A stretch of 64,000 bases of DNA from Flavicella sp963932955. Its GTDB lineage: Bacteria > Bacteroidota > Bacteroidia > Flavobacteriales > Flavobacteriaceae. This document shows, piece after piece, positions 43,786 to 53,773 of this stretch (position 1 is its first letter; each line of letters begins with the position of its first letter). The DNA lies in the NCBI GenBank assembly GCA_963932955.1, contig CAWVRK010000007.1, forward strand, positions 30,491 to 94,490. Reading direction: 5' to 3'. Below the pieces are notes generated by a model. It made no database searches and had not been told where the DNA came from. It saw only the letters and a list, made by a program, of their open reading frames with translations. The position numbers and the translations under genes are program-made.

Positions 43786-46617
43786 ATGGCAAAACAACAA
43801 GAGTATATTGACGTTTTAGGAGCGAGAGCACACAACCTAAAAAACATCGACGTTCGCATTCCTAGAGAAAAGTTGGTCGTTATTACGGGACTGAGCGGCA
43901 GTGGTAAATCTTCCTTGGCTTTTGACACCATTTATGCAGAAGGACAACGCAGATATATCGAAACATTTTCTGCCTATGCACGTCAGTTTTTAGGAGGACT
44001 CGAACGCCCTGACGTAGACAAAATAGACGGCTTGTCTCCCGTGATTGCCATCGAACAAAAAACAACCAACAAAAACCCACGTTCCACCGTGGGAACTATC
44101 ACAGAAATCTACGACTTTCTAAGATTGCTGTACGCGCGCGCAGCGGAAGCCTATTCGTACACAACCGATGAAAAAATGGTTCGCTACAACAACGAGCAGA
44201 TTCTGGATTTGATCTTGCGCGACTACGAAGAAAAAAAGACCATTCTCCTAGCTCCCGTTGTCAAATCTCGTAAAGGACATTACCGTGAATTGTTTGTTCA
44301 AATTGCCAAACAAGGCTTCACAAAAGTACGTGTAGACGGGAACATACAAGACATTGTCTCCGGCATGCGCTTGGACCGTTACAAAACTCACGACATCGAA
44401 ATTGTCATCGACCGATTGCTGGTGAACACAACCTCCCTAAAACGACTGGAAGAAAGCATAAAAACCGCCTTGTACGCAGGAGACAACATCATGATGGTCC
44501 TAGATTTTGATGGAGATACGCCCCGGTATTTCAGTAAAAATTTGATGTGCCCCACATCTGGAATCGCGTATCCGAATCCGGAACCCAACACCTTTTCTTT
44601 CAACTCCCCAAAGGGAGCTTGCGATCACTGCAATGGCTTGGGTGTCAAAAATGAAGTCAGCAAACTTAAAATCATTCCCGATACCAAGGAATCAATTGCA
44701 GGAGGTGGACTTGCGCCTTTAGGAACCCAAAAAAACAGTTGGATTTTCAAACAACTGCAACTAATCGCCGATCGCTTCCATTTCAACCTGAGCGATCCGA
44801 TTCATAAAATCCCAAAAGAGGCTTTGGAAATCATTTTACACGGTGGCAATGAACGTTTTGAAATCAACTCAAAAACACTGGGAGTGACCCGAAACTACGA
44901 AATAGATTTTGAAGGCGTGACCGCTTTTATCTCCAACCAATACCACAGCAGCGACTCCGCTTCTATCAAAAGATGGGCAAAGAGCTATATGGACGAAATC
45001 ACATGTCCTGAATGCAATGGAAACCGATTGAAAAAAGAAGCGTTGCACTTTAAAGTAGACGGAAAAAACATTTCCGAACTGGCAAAAATGGACGCTGTAG
45101 ACTTGGGTAAATGGTTTGCCGAATTGCCCACAAAACTATCCAAAAAACAACAGTTAATTGCTTCCGAAATATTAAAAGAAATCGAAACGCGCATTCAATT
45201 TCTATTAGATGTAGGATTGGATTACCTCACCTTGAATCGTACTTCCAAATCCCTGTCAGGAGGAGAAGCACAACGCATCCGACTGGCCACGCAGATCGGA
45301 TCTCAGTTGGTCGGTGTCTTGTACATCTTAGACGAACCTAGTATTGGACTGCATCAAAGAGACAACGAACGCTTGATACGATCCCTAGAAAAGTTAAGAG
45401 ATTTGGGCAATTCCGTTTTGGTCGTCGAACACGACAAAGACATGATGGAATGTGCGGACTATGTTCTCGACATTGGGCCTGGAGCGGGAAAATACGGTGG
45501 CGAAATTGTCAGTGAAGGAAGTTTTGAAGAACTAAAAAGCCATGCCACCTTAACAGCAGACTACCTCACAAATCGGAAAAAAATAGAAACCCCTTCGAAA
45601 AGAAGAAAAGGAAACGGCAAAGAATTGCTCCTCAAAGGCGCTACAGGTAACAACCTCAAAAATGTCTCTGCCCAGTTTCCACTTGGCAAAATGATTTGTG
45701 TGACAGGTGTTTCTGGAAGTGGAAAGTCCACCTTGATCAACAGGACCCTCTACCCAATTCTCAACCAACACATCTATCGCTCTGTTAAAGAACCCCTACC
45801 CTACAAATCAATTTTAGGACTCGAACATATCGACAAGATCATCGATATTGACCAAGCACCCATCGGAAGAACACCTCGTTCAAACCCCGCCACTTATACA
45901 GGCGCCTTTAGTGAGATCCGTTCTCTTTTTGCCAAAACACCCGAATCCATGATCCGTGGCTACAAAGCAGGAAGGTTTTCGTTCAATGTAAAAGCAGGCC
46001 GGTGTGAAACTTGTCAAGGAGGGGGCGTTCGGATCATCGAGATGAATTTTTTACCCGATGTACACGTGACGTGTGACACCTGTCAAGGAAAAAGGTTTAA
46101 CAGAGAAACTTTGGAAATCCGATTCAAAGGAAAATCCATTTCTGATGTCCTAAACATGACCATTAATGAGGCCGTCCTTTTTTTTCAATCGGTTCCGAAA
46201 ATTTACAACAAAATCAAAACAATCCAAGAGGTCGGTTTGGGCTACATCACTTTGGGGCAACAATCGACTACGCTCTCCGGCGGAGAGGCACAACGTATCA
46301 AATTGGCAGCAGAACTTTCGAAAAGAGACACAGGAAACACCTTTTACATACTGGACGAACCAACCACCGGTTTGCACTTTGAAGACATCAACGTATTGAT
46401 GAAGGTCTTGAATACTTTGGTAGACAAAGGCAACACAGTGCTGATCATCGAACACAATATGGATGTCATCAAATTGGCAGATCACATTATTGATGTAGGA
46501 CCAGAAGGAGGTAAAAATGGTGGGCAGATTTTGTGTACGGGGACTCCAGAAGAAATTGCGCGGCATCGAAAAAGCCACACAGCCAAATTCTTAAAAAAAG
46601 AACTTGACATTTCTTAA
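43786..46617 (+). CDS. uvrA: Excinuclease ABC subunit A
   Basis: DNA-damage sensor of nucleotide excision repair, 943 residues. Two ABC ATPase modules: first Walker A GLSGSGKS at 35-42 and second GVSGSGKS near 643; signatures LSGGEAQRIRLA and LSGGEAQRIKLA; Walker B LDEPSIGLH and LDEPTTGLH. Zinc-binding sites: the last module has CETC and CDTC; CPEC is in the insertion region. In the first zinc site three Cys remain (255, 279, 282), with Ser258 where a fourth is usual (CPTS). Confidence 0.98.
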   Translation: MAKQQEYIDVLGARAHNLKNIDVRIPREKLVVITGLSGSGKSSLAFDTIYAEGQRRYIETFSAYARQFLGGLERPDVDKIDGLSPVIAIEQKTTNKNPRSTVGTITEIYDFLRLLYARAAEAYSYTTDEKMVRYNNEQILDLILRDYEEKKTILLAPVVKSRKGHYRELFVQIAKQGFTKVRVDGNIQDIVSGMRLDRYKTHDIEIVIDRLLVNTTSLKRLEESIKTALYAGDNIMMVLDFDGDTPRYFSKNLMCPTSGIAYPNPEPNTFSFNSPKGACDHCNGLGVKNEVSKLKIIPDTKESIAGGGLAPLGTQKNSWIFKQLQLIADRFHFNLSDPIHKIPKEALEIILHGGNERFEINSKTLGVTRNYEIDFEGVTAFISNQYHSSDSASIKRWAKSYMDEITCPECNGNRLKKEALHFKVDGKNISELAKMDAVDLGKWFAELPTKLSKKQQLIASEILKEIETRIQFLLDVGLDYLTLNRTSKSLSGGEAQRIRLATQIGSQLVGVLYILDEPSIGLHQRDNERLIRSLEKLRDLGNSVLVVEHDKDMMECADYVLDIGPGAGKYGGEIVSEGSFEELKSHATLTADYLTNRKKIETPSKRRKGNGKELLLKGATGNNLKNVSAQFPLGKMICVTGVSGSGKSTLINRTLYPILNQHIYRSVKEPLPYKSILGLEHIDKIIDIDQAPIGRTPRSNPATYTGAFSEIRSLFAKTPESMIRGYKAGRFSFNVKAGRCETCQGGGVRIIEMNFLPDVHVTCDTCQGKRFNRETLEIRFKGKSISDVLNMTINEAVLFFQSVPKIYNKIKTIQEVGLGYITLGQQSTTLSGGEAQRIKLAAELSKRDTGNTFYILDEPTTGLHFEDINVLMKVLNTLVDKGNTVLIIEHNMDVIKLADHIIDVGPEGGKNGGQILCTGTPEEIARHRKSHTAKFLKKELDIS

Positions 46618-46734
46618 TATACAGGCAGACACCATTTTGAGAAACGTACATTTATCATGACACCGCTAAAAACATTGGCATTTCTCTAAAAAAAACATAT
46701 CTTGTTAACATTCCAATCCCAAAAAAATCATTCC

Positions 46735-47448
46735 ATGAGCCCAAACGAAGACAGAAAAATCCGAGAGCATTTTACGCCCAAAACTTGGAACGAAATCAAG
46801 ACAAATGATTCTTGGGCCATTTTTAAAATCATGTCCGAATTCGTAGATGGATACGAACGACTTAGCAAGATTGGCCCATGTGTCAGTATTTTTGGTTCTG
46901 CCAGAACCAAACCGGGAGAAGAAAATTATATTTTGGCAGAAGAAATTGCTTTCAAACTGACCCAAAGCGGATTTGGAATCATCACTGGAGGTGGGCCCGG
47001 AATTATGGAAGCTGGAAACAAAGGAGCGCATCGAGGGAAAGGCCTATCTGTAGGACTGAACATCGACTTGCCTTTTGAGCAACACGACAACGCATGGATC
47101 AACAGCGACATGAGTTTGGAATTTGACTATTTCTTTGTGCGCAAGGTCATGTTTGTCAAATACTCCCAAGGATTTATTGTAATGCCTGGTGGTTTTGGCA
47201 CCTTGGACGAGCTATTTGAAGCCATCACCCTGATCCAAACCAAAAAAATTGGACGGTTTCCTATCATACTTGTCGGGACTGAATTTTGGTCGGGACTCTT
47301 GGACTGGATTCACGCAATATTGCTAAAAAAACACAGCACTATTAGTGCGGAAGACTTGAACCTCTTTCGCGTAGTCGATACTGCAGATGAAGCCGTCGAA
47401 CACCTCAACAAGTTTTATTCAAAACACAGCCTCAAACCCAACTTTTAA
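46735..47448 (+). CDS. LOG/TIGR00730-family Rossmann protein
   Basis: A 237-residue member of the LOG family, whose studied members are nucleoside 5'-monophosphate (cytokinin riboside phosphate) phosphoribohydrolases. The two signature motifs are present: GGGPGIMEAGNKGA and PGGFGTLDELFEA, along with the opening FGSARTKPGE. In bacteria it may recycle modified or damaged nucleotides. ATG 46735 (MSPNEDRK) is chosen; the frame extends 11 codons upstream with no family support. Confidence 0.9.
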   Translation: MSPNEDRKIREHFTPKTWNEIKTNDSWAIFKIMSEFVDGYERLSKIGPCVSIFGSARTKPGEENYILAEEIAFKLTQSGFGIITGGGPGIMEAGNKGAHRGKGLSVGLNIDLPFEQHDNAWINSDMSLEFDYFFVRKVMFVKYSQGFIVMPGGFGTLDELFEAITLIQTKKIGRFPIILVGTEFWSGLLDWIHAILLKKHSTISAEDLNLFRVVDTADEAVEHLNKFYSKHSLKPNF

Positions 47449-47539
47449 AAAAATCATCGAAATTCAACAGGGAAACCTTTTAAAAAACTTGCTTTAGCTA
47501 GCTGGAATATCTACTACTATTTTTGTCTTGAAAAAACCG

Positions 47540-47547
47540 TATATTTG
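47540..47547 (+). promoter_or_regulatory. -7 box of the fused E1 dehydrogenase gene
   Basis: TATATTTG, exact consensus, 24 bases before ATG 47572. It overlaps the upstream part of the open frame, which supports the 47572 start. Confidence 0.55.
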
Positions 47548-47571
47548 CAAAAGCAAAAAATCTACGTTTTC

Positions 47572-50028
47572 ATGACTGCGACATCTCTTGAAATTTCTCC
47601 AAAAAACATTTCTTTTCTACAATTCAAAGAAGAGATTTTAAAAGACTACTACACCGCTGTTTTGAGCAGAGAGTGCAGCCTTTTGGGTAGAAAAGAAGTG
47701 TTGACTGGAAAGGCTAAGTTTGGGATTTTCGGTGATGGCAAAGAGCTGCCACAAATCGCCATGGCCAAAGCCTTTGAAAAAGGAGACTGGAGGTCTGGAT
47801 ACTACCGAGACCAAACATTTATGATGGCAATCGGAGAATTTACACCCCGCCAATTTTTTGCAGGCTTGTATGCGCATACAGACATCAAAGCAGAACCTTT
47901 TTCTGGCGGACGGCAAATGGGAGGACATTACGCCACCCACAGTCTGAATGAGGACGGCAGTTGGAAAAACCTAACCGAGCAATACAACACCAGTTCTGAT
48001 GTTTCTTGTACAGCTGCACAGATGCCTCGTTTGGTAGGACTGGCGTACGCTTCAAAACTGTATCGAAATGTTGCCTCTCTGCAAAAAGGATTTGAAAATT
48101 TCTCCATCAAGGGAAATGAAATTGGATGGGGAACCATTGGAAATGCTTCAACGAGCGAAGGACACTTTTTTGAAGCCATCAATGCATCAGGGGTCTTGCA
48201 AATTCCGATGGTCACCAGTATTTGGGACGACGAATACGGCATCTCAGTACATGCAAAATACCAAACCACCAAAGAAAACATCTCGGAAGTTTTGAAAGGG
48301 TTTCAAAGAGACCCAAAAAACAAAGGTTTGGAAATTTTAAGAGTCAACGGTTGGGATTATGTTCAACTGATGGACACCTATCGAAAAGCCGCTGAAATTG
48401 CGAGAAAAGAACATGTACCTGTACTCATACATGTTCAAGAATTGACGCAACCCCAAGGTCACTCCTCCTCTGGATCACACGAACGGTACAAAAGTTCAGA
48501 ACGCTTGGATTGGGAAAAGAACTTTGATTGCAACCTCAAGTTTCGCGAGTGGATTCTCGATTTTGAACTCGACAACGGAGACGGGTCTGTCTTGAAATTT
48601 GTCGATGGGGAAGCAGCGCTTCTCGCATTGGAAAAACAAGCAAAAAAAGAAGTGCTTCAGGCAAAAAAAGAAGCTTGGATTGCTTTTTTGGAACCCCTTA
48701 AAAAAGAACAACAAGAGTTGATTGAGTTGATGGAAGCGGTAGCTAAAAAGAGCAGCAATAAACAGTTTATTTCAAAACTGAAGAATGATTTGGTAGATCT
48801 CAGAGAACCCTCTAGAAAAGATATTTATTCCACGGCACGAAAGGTGATGCCTCTTTTGAGAAACGAAACCTTTTCCGAAAAACAAGTCCTTCAACAATGG
48901 TTGCTCGCCAATAAAAAAACTACACAAGATCGTTACAGCACACAGCTTTACAACGATACGGGCAATGGCGTGAGCACCATCAAAGAAATACGTCCTGCCT
49001 ACCCTAAGGAAACAAAGGAGGTAGATGCACGCATCATCATTCGAGATAATTTCGATGCGCTTTTGAGTCAAATCCCCGAGTTGTTTATTTTTGGAGAGGA
49101 TGCTGGAAAAATTGGAGACGTCAATCAAGGATTGGAAAACCTTCAAGCCAAATTTGGAGAAGACCGAGTGACCGATACCGGAATTCGAGAATCTACCATT
49201 ATAGGTCAAGGGATTGGAATGGCGCTGAGAGGCCTCAGACCCATTGCAGAAATTCAATATTTGGACTATTTGATTTATACCATTCAAACATTAAGTGACG
49301 ATTTGGCCTGCCTTCGGTACCGTACTTTTGGCAAACAAAAAGCACCGCTGATCATCCGAACGCGCGGACACCGCTTGGAAGGAATTTGGCATTCGGGATC
49401 ACCCATGTCTATGATTTTGGGAACCTTGAGAGGGGTGCATTTGTTGGTGCCGAGAAATATGACCAAGGCCGCAGGCTTTTACAACACGCTTTTAAAAGGA
49501 GATGAACCTGCAATCGTGATTGAAAACCTAAACGGCTACCGCCTCAAAGAGCAGCTCCCGGAAAACCTGGGTACTTTCACCACCCCAATCGGATATGTGG
49601 AGACCGTCAAAGAGGGAAAAGACATCACCCTTGTTTCTTACGGATCTACTTTAAAAATAGTTCAGGACACAGCAATCGAATTGGCACAAGTAGGCATCGA
49701 TGTAGAGATCATTGATGTTCAAAGTTTGATGCCTTTTGACCTCAACCACGACATCACTAAAAGTATTGAAAAAACAAATCGCTTATTGGTCATCGACGAA
49801 GATGTGCCCGGTGGTGCCTCGGCATACATTCTTCAAAAAATCATTGACGAACAAAATGCATATCAGTTTCTGGATAGCAAACCTTCCACTTTGAGTGCAA
49901 AAGCCCATAGGCCAGCCTACGGAAGTGACGGTGATTATTTTTCAAAACCTTCTAAAGAAGACGTGTTTGAAGCAGCCTATAAGGTAATGAGCGAAGTGAA
50001 TCCTTCAGCTTACCCCCTCTTGTATTGA
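47572..50028 (+). CDS. 2-oxoacid dehydrogenase E1, fused alpha and beta subunits
   Basis: An 818-residue thiamine-diphosphate enzyme that decarboxylates branched-chain or related 2-oxo acids and passes the acyl group to an E2 lipoyl protein. The alpha half (~1-330) has SGGRQMGGHYATHS and the ThDP motif region GWGTIGNASTSEGHFFEAIN...DDEYGIS. A Lys/Glu-rich linker (~350-440) joins it to the beta half (~480-818) with VFGED-type IFGEDAGKIGDVNQGL, RVTDTGIRESTIIGQGIGMA and EDVPGGASAYI. No E2 or E3 is adjacent. Probably monocistronic. Confidence 0.88.
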   Translation: MTATSLEISPKNISFLQFKEEILKDYYTAVLSRECSLLGRKEVLTGKAKFGIFGDGKELPQIAMAKAFEKGDWRSGYYRDQTFMMAIGEFTPRQFFAGLYAHTDIKAEPFSGGRQMGGHYATHSLNEDGSWKNLTEQYNTSSDVSCTAAQMPRLVGLAYASKLYRNVASLQKGFENFSIKGNEIGWGTIGNASTSEGHFFEAINASGVLQIPMVTSIWDDEYGISVHAKYQTTKENISEVLKGFQRDPKNKGLEILRVNGWDYVQLMDTYRKAAEIARKEHVPVLIHVQELTQPQGHSSSGSHERYKSSERLDWEKNFDCNLKFREWILDFELDNGDGSVLKFVDGEAALLALEKQAKKEVLQAKKEAWIAFLEPLKKEQQELIELMEAVAKKSSNKQFISKLKNDLVDLREPSRKDIYSTARKVMPLLRNETFSEKQVLQQWLLANKKTTQDRYSTQLYNDTGNGVSTIKEIRPAYPKETKEVDARIIIRDNFDALLSQIPELFIFGEDAGKIGDVNQGLENLQAKFGEDRVTDTGIRESTIIGQGIGMALRGLRPIAEIQYLDYLIYTIQTLSDDLACLRYRTFGKQKAPLIIRTRGHRLEGIWHSGSPMSMILGTLRGVHLLVPRNMTKAAGFYNTLLKGDEPAIVIENLNGYRLKEQLPENLGTFTTPIGYVETVKEGKDITLVSYGSTLKIVQDTAIELAQVGIDVEIIDVQSLMPFDLNHDITKSIEKTNRLLVIDEDVPGGASAYILQKIIDEQNAYQFLDSKPSTLSAKAHRPAYGSDGDYFSKPSKEDVFEAAYKVMSEVNPSAYPLLY

Positions 50029-50037
50029 TTTCAAAAC

Positions 50038-50062
50038 GGTTTTTTTCTGTTTAGAAAAAACC
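50038..50062. terminator. Possible bidirectional terminator between convergent genes
   Basis: GGTTTTTTTCT (50038-50048) pairs with AGAAAAAACC (50053-50062) around GTTT, with one bulged T. It lies between the ends of the convergent E1 and DUF2851 genes, but the stem is mostly A-T. Confidence 0.45.
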
Positions 50063-50085
50063 CCCAACTCATTTTCTTGTAAAGC

Positions 50086-51411
50086 TCAACTCTTCCTGGG
50101 AATTTCTCCTTTGATCAAAAATAATCCGACAGCACATTCCAAGCATCTCTGAGGACTACAATAGTTGTTTTTCAACTCCAACAAGGCTTGTGATTCCAAG
50201 GCATTTAGAGCTGGTGTTTTTAGTTTTCGAAAGCTTTCAAGGATCCTGTTTTTTTCTGGTTTTATTTGCTCTAAGATTGCTGAAATGGTGTCAAAATCTT
50301 CGTGGCGGTGTGCTTTCGCATGGGCGTATTTTATTGGCAGCACCGTGTTGATCAATAAGAGGTCTGTAAAAGAATTGGTGGTTTTTTTGATTCGAAAAGG
50401 ACTGGTCTTTTCAAATACGTAATGCGTGTTCCAATAATCGGAAGCGCTTACAGCAAAAAGCTTGTAAAAAGAAGAGAGGTCGTTCAAACGGGTTGTCTTA
50501 GAAAACAGCTGTGCTTCCCTTTCGTAGAGACGTGCCAGTTGAGAGATACGCAATGTCGGGAAATTGGCCGGGCGCAACCGAAAAAACTGAAACTGCCCAT
50601 TGAACAATGGTTTCAATTGATGCTTGTGCTTTAGGTAGCAGTATTCCTTTTGCATCACCTTATATCGAATGTCTTCAGAGGGTTTTTCAAAAAATCCCGC
50701 TTGACCAAGCAACAGGGTTTCAATGCCTCCCGACTGAGATCGCAACTTGTTGAGCAAAGAAAAATCAAAAGAATGCGCCAAACTAGAAAATGCGGCGGCA
50801 TTGGTGCTCAAACCAAAACCATTTGCTAAAAGTTGAAACAAGACAAACTCCCAATTGTTGGAACTCTTCTCTAAAAGCTTTGCGATTTCCAAAGACTTTC
50901 TTTCAAAACGTTCCACATACAAACGGGTGATCCACGGACTTTTAACAATGGAAGGAACCGTGGGGAGTTCACGTTCACAAAAAATCCATTTTTGATGCCC
51001 CGAAAAAAGTTGAAAATAAGAACTCAATACATTCGAATCGGTGTTTTTTCGAAGTTCCAGTGTTTCTATCTCTGAGCCGTTTGCACGAAAAATGGGCAGG
51101 TCGTATTCCCAGACTACATGGAGAATCACTGCGTCGTAATTGGGGTCTTTTTCATGTTGGTGTGCATACCAGTCAGAAGATTTGATGTGTACCTCTACAT
51201 TTCCTACCCAAGTTTGCGCACCCAACACCAACTTTGCATTGAAGAAATCGGGGCCGCTATTTTTATTTTGCATCCCGGTTTTGAGAATTTTCAAAGAAAC
51301 ACCTGCAGCGGTACAGATTTCTGAAGTTCGAAAGAGTTGAAAATTCCAAAGGTATTGAAGGAAATCTTCGCGCAGGGGAACTATTTTTGAAAAACTCGAT
51401 TGGGATTCCAT
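50086..51411 (-). CDS. DUF2851 family protein
   Basis: A 441-residue soluble protein common in Bacteroidetes. The N-terminal half shows the family pattern LREDFLQYLWNFQLF, NKNSGPDFFNAKL and WVGNVEVHIKSSDWYAH, which has nuclease-like spacing (acidic and Lys residues; a PD-(D/E)XK relation is conceivable but unproven). The C-terminus has NNYCSPQRCLECAVG, which looks like a small metal-binding cluster. Function unknown. Confidence 0.85.
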   Translation of the reverse strand: MESQSSFSKIVPLREDFLQYLWNFQLFRTSEICTAAGVSLKILKTGMQNKNSGPDFFNAKLVLGAQTWVGNVEVHIKSSDWYAHQHEKDPNYDAVILHVVWEYDLPIFRANGSEIETLELRKNTDSNVLSSYFQLFSGHQKWIFCERELPTVPSIVKSPWITRLYVERFERKSLEIAKLLEKSSNNWEFVLFQLLANGFGLSTNAAAFSSLAHSFDFSLLNKLRSQSGGIETLLLGQAGFFEKPSEDIRYKVMQKEYCYLKHKHQLKPLFNGQFQFFRLRPANFPTLRISQLARLYEREAQLFSKTTRLNDLSSFYKLFAVSASDYWNTHYVFEKTSPFRIKKTTNSFTDLLLINTVLPIKYAHAKAHRHEDFDTISAILEQIKPEKNRILESFRKLKTPALNALESQALLELKNNYCSPQRCLECAVGLFLIKGEIPRKS

Positions 51412-51564
51412 GCATTTTTTCTCTTTAAGTTACTAAAAACCAACAAGGAAAACACCATTTCTTCAGTGATAAAAAATGCACTGTCTCTTTGAAACGGTAT
51501 AAAATCAATCCCCAAAAGGGAACGACAGAGATGAAAAACAAACGGCTATTGAATAAAATTCCCG

Positions 51565-51572
51565 TATTTTTG
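51565..51572 (+). promoter_or_regulatory. -7 box of the nitroreductase gene
   Basis: TATTTTTG matches TANNTTTG and lies 25 bases upstream of ATG 51597, within the longer open frame. It supports the shorter start. Confidence 0.5.
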
Positions 51573-51596
51573 CGAGGCAATTCTAAAGACAAAAAA

Positions 51597-52229
51597 ATGC
51601 ACATCCTCGACAGTTTGAAATGGCGCTATGCAACCAAAAAATTTGATACTGCTTCACGCCTTTCCAATTCACAACTGACACTTCTAAAAGAAGCCTTCAA
51701 CCTAACAGCCACTTCCTATGGTTTGCAACCGATCAAAATGTTGGTCGTGCAAAACATGTCTTTGCGCGAAAAACTACTTCCCCATTCCTTTGGACAGCGA
51801 CAGGTAGTTGACGCCTCTCATCTATTGGTGCTTTGTATCCAAAAAAACTACACTGTTCAAGATGTAGAAAGCTATTTCCAACTGATCAAAAAAGTAAGAA
51901 ACACACCAGACGAAGTGGTGACTCCTTTTAAAAATCATTTGTTGGATCTGGTTTCCAACAAAACGAGCGAACAACTAAGAGAAGCTTCTAAATCACAAGC
52001 GTATTTGGCATTGGGGAATCTTTTAACAGTCTGTGCCACACAACAAATAGACAGCTGTCCCATGGAAGGGTTTTTGCCTAAAAAATACGATGAGATTTTG
52101 GACTTGACTTCCAAAAACTTAGAGGCAGTTCTTTTGCTCCCCGTCGGGACGCGCGCCGAAGACGATTACATGGCCTCTCAAAAAAAAGTAAGAAAGTCTC
52201 TTGAAGACAGCGTCATTGACATCCAATAA
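51597..52229 (+). CDS. NAD(P)H-dependent nitroreductase-like flavoprotein
   Basis: A 210-residue FMN-dependent oxidoreductase of the NfsB/NfsA fold. FMN-binding marks are the N-terminal LKWRYATKKFD, LTATSYGLQPIKMLVVQN and the late IDSCPMEGFLP. Substrates of this family range from nitroaromatics to quinones. ATG 51597 removes 36 codons of non-homologous, basic sequence present in the longer frame. It is followed by pepD after nine bases, probably in one transcript. Confidence 0.88.
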   Translation: MHILDSLKWRYATKKFDTASRLSNSQLTLLKEAFNLTATSYGLQPIKMLVVQNMSLREKLLPHSFGQRQVVDASHLLVLCIQKNYTVQDVESYFQLIKKVRNTPDEVVTPFKNHLLDLVSNKTSEQLREASKSQAYLALGNLLTVCATQQIDSCPMEGFLPKKYDEILDLTSKNLEAVLLLPVGTRAEDDYMASQKKVRKSLEDSVIDIQ

Positions 52230-52238
52230 AAGCATCTT

Positions 52239-53699
52239 ATGGACCAAAAAATAAGAAACACCGAACCAAAGGTACTTTGGAACCACTTTGCAGATTTGAA
52301 TGCCATTCCGAGACCTTCTAAGAAAGAAGCGCGCATCGTGGCTTTTGTCATTGCTTTCGCAAAAAAGCACCGTTTGACATACGTCGTAGACGAAGTCCAA
52401 AATGTCATTCTAAAGAAACCAGCTACTGCAGGCATGGAAACTCGTAAGACTTTGGTATTACAAGCTCATTTGGACATGGTGCATCAAAAAAATGAAGCGA
52501 CGGTTTTCGATTTTGACAAGCAAGGCATCCAAATGAAAACAACCGGAGATTGGATTTCAGCAGATGGAACGACTTTGGGAGCGGACAATGGAATTGGAGT
52601 TGCAGCCATTCTCAGTGTTTTGAGCGCAACAGACATCGCCCATCCCGCCCTTGAAGCCCTTTTTACGATTGACGAAGAAACAGGCATGACCGGTGCAATG
52701 GGACTCAAAGGAGGACTTCTTACTGGTGAGATTTTACTCAATCTCGACACGGAAGACGACGATGAAATTTCAATTGGCTGTGCCGGTGGCATTGACCTGA
52801 CAGCAAGTTCAAACTACGAAGAATTTACCAGTCCTGAAGACACTGCTGCATTTCGTTTGACGGTAAAAGGATTGCAAGGAGGACATTCTGGAATGGACAT
52901 TCACAAAGGCTTTGGAAATGCCAACAAAATCATTGCCAGAATCTTGTTGGATGCCTATGCAAATTTTGAAGCCTCGCTAGCTTCCCTTAAAGGAGGCAGT
53001 TTGAGAAATGCGATTCCGAGAGAAAGCCAGGCTATTCTTGTGGTTAAAAATATTTTTAAAGAAGCCTTTGCACTTGAGCTTACACAACAAGTGACTGTTC
53101 TTAAAAAGGAGCTTTCCGCTGTCGAACCTGACTTGGAGATCACTTTGACACCCGCGAAACAGCCCGAAAAAGTCATGGACGTCCTCGCTCAAAAAAAATT
53201 GATCCAGGCCTTGTATGCAACGCATAACGGGGTGTATACCATGAGCCCTTCCATTCCTGATTTGGTAGAAACATCAAACAATTTGGCGCGAGTAAATGCC
53301 ACGGAAGGATGCATAGAGATTGCGTGTCTCACCCGCTCTTTTTCGGAGTCTGGAAAAATGGACATGGCCAATGCGCTGCGCTGTGTATTTGAATTGGCTG
53401 ATTTCAAAGTCACCCTTTCAGGAGATTATCCCGGATGGGAACCCGATACATCAACAGAAATACTAAAAATTTTAAAGGAGCGCTACGAGAAATTGTTTCA
53501 GTCATCCCCAAAGGTCATGGCCTGTCATGCTGGATTGGAATGTGGGATTTTAGGAGCTCACTATCCCAATATGGAAATGATTTCTTTTGGCCCTAATATC
53601 AGAGGAGCTCATTCTCCAGAAGAAAAAGTAAGCATTTCTTCTACTCAAAAGTTTTGGACCTTTTTTAAAGAAATTCTCAAAAACATTCCAAAAAAATAA
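52239..53699 (+). CDS. pepD: Aminoacyl-histidine dipeptidase (PepD, M20 family)
   Basis: Cytosolic zinc dipeptidase (cytosol non-specific dipeptidase) of 486 residues. Marks: LQAHLDMVHQK (first zinc His and catalytic Asp), GADNGIGVAA (bridging Asp), TIDEETGMTGAMGL (catalytic Glu pair), LNLDTEDDDEISIGCAGG, and KGLQGGHSGMDIHKG of the dimerisation domain. The end GPNIRGAHSPEEKVSI supplies the last zinc His. Confidence 0.95.
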   Translation: MDQKIRNTEPKVLWNHFADLNAIPRPSKKEARIVAFVIAFAKKHRLTYVVDEVQNVILKKPATAGMETRKTLVLQAHLDMVHQKNEATVFDFDKQGIQMKTTGDWISADGTTLGADNGIGVAAILSVLSATDIAHPALEALFTIDEETGMTGAMGLKGGLLTGEILLNLDTEDDDEISIGCAGGIDLTASSNYEEFTSPEDTAAFRLTVKGLQGGHSGMDIHKGFGNANKIIARILLDAYANFEASLASLKGGSLRNAIPRESQAILVVKNIFKEAFALELTQQVTVLKKELSAVEPDLEITLTPAKQPEKVMDVLAQKKLIQALYATHNGVYTMSPSIPDLVETSNNLARVNATEGCIEIACLTRSFSESGKMDMANALRCVFELADFKVTLSGDYPGWEPDTSTEILKILKERYEKLFQSSPKVMACHAGLECGILGAHYPNMEMISFGPNIRGAHSPEEKVSISSTQKFWTFFKEILKNIPKK

Positions 53700-53718
53700 C
53701 CCATCCCAAAAGGAGTAC

Positions 53719-53758
53719 ACACAAAAACACCCTGTCCATGGACAGGGTGTTTTTGTGT
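53719..53758. terminator. Bidirectional terminator between pepD and the FKBP-like gene
   Basis: A 40-base perfect palindrome centred on CCATGG (ACACAAAAACACCCTGTCC and its complement). T runs on either strand allow it to end both the pepD (+) and FKBP-like (-) transcripts. Confidence 0.93.
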
Positions 53759-53773
53759 AAAAAATATTTCTTC

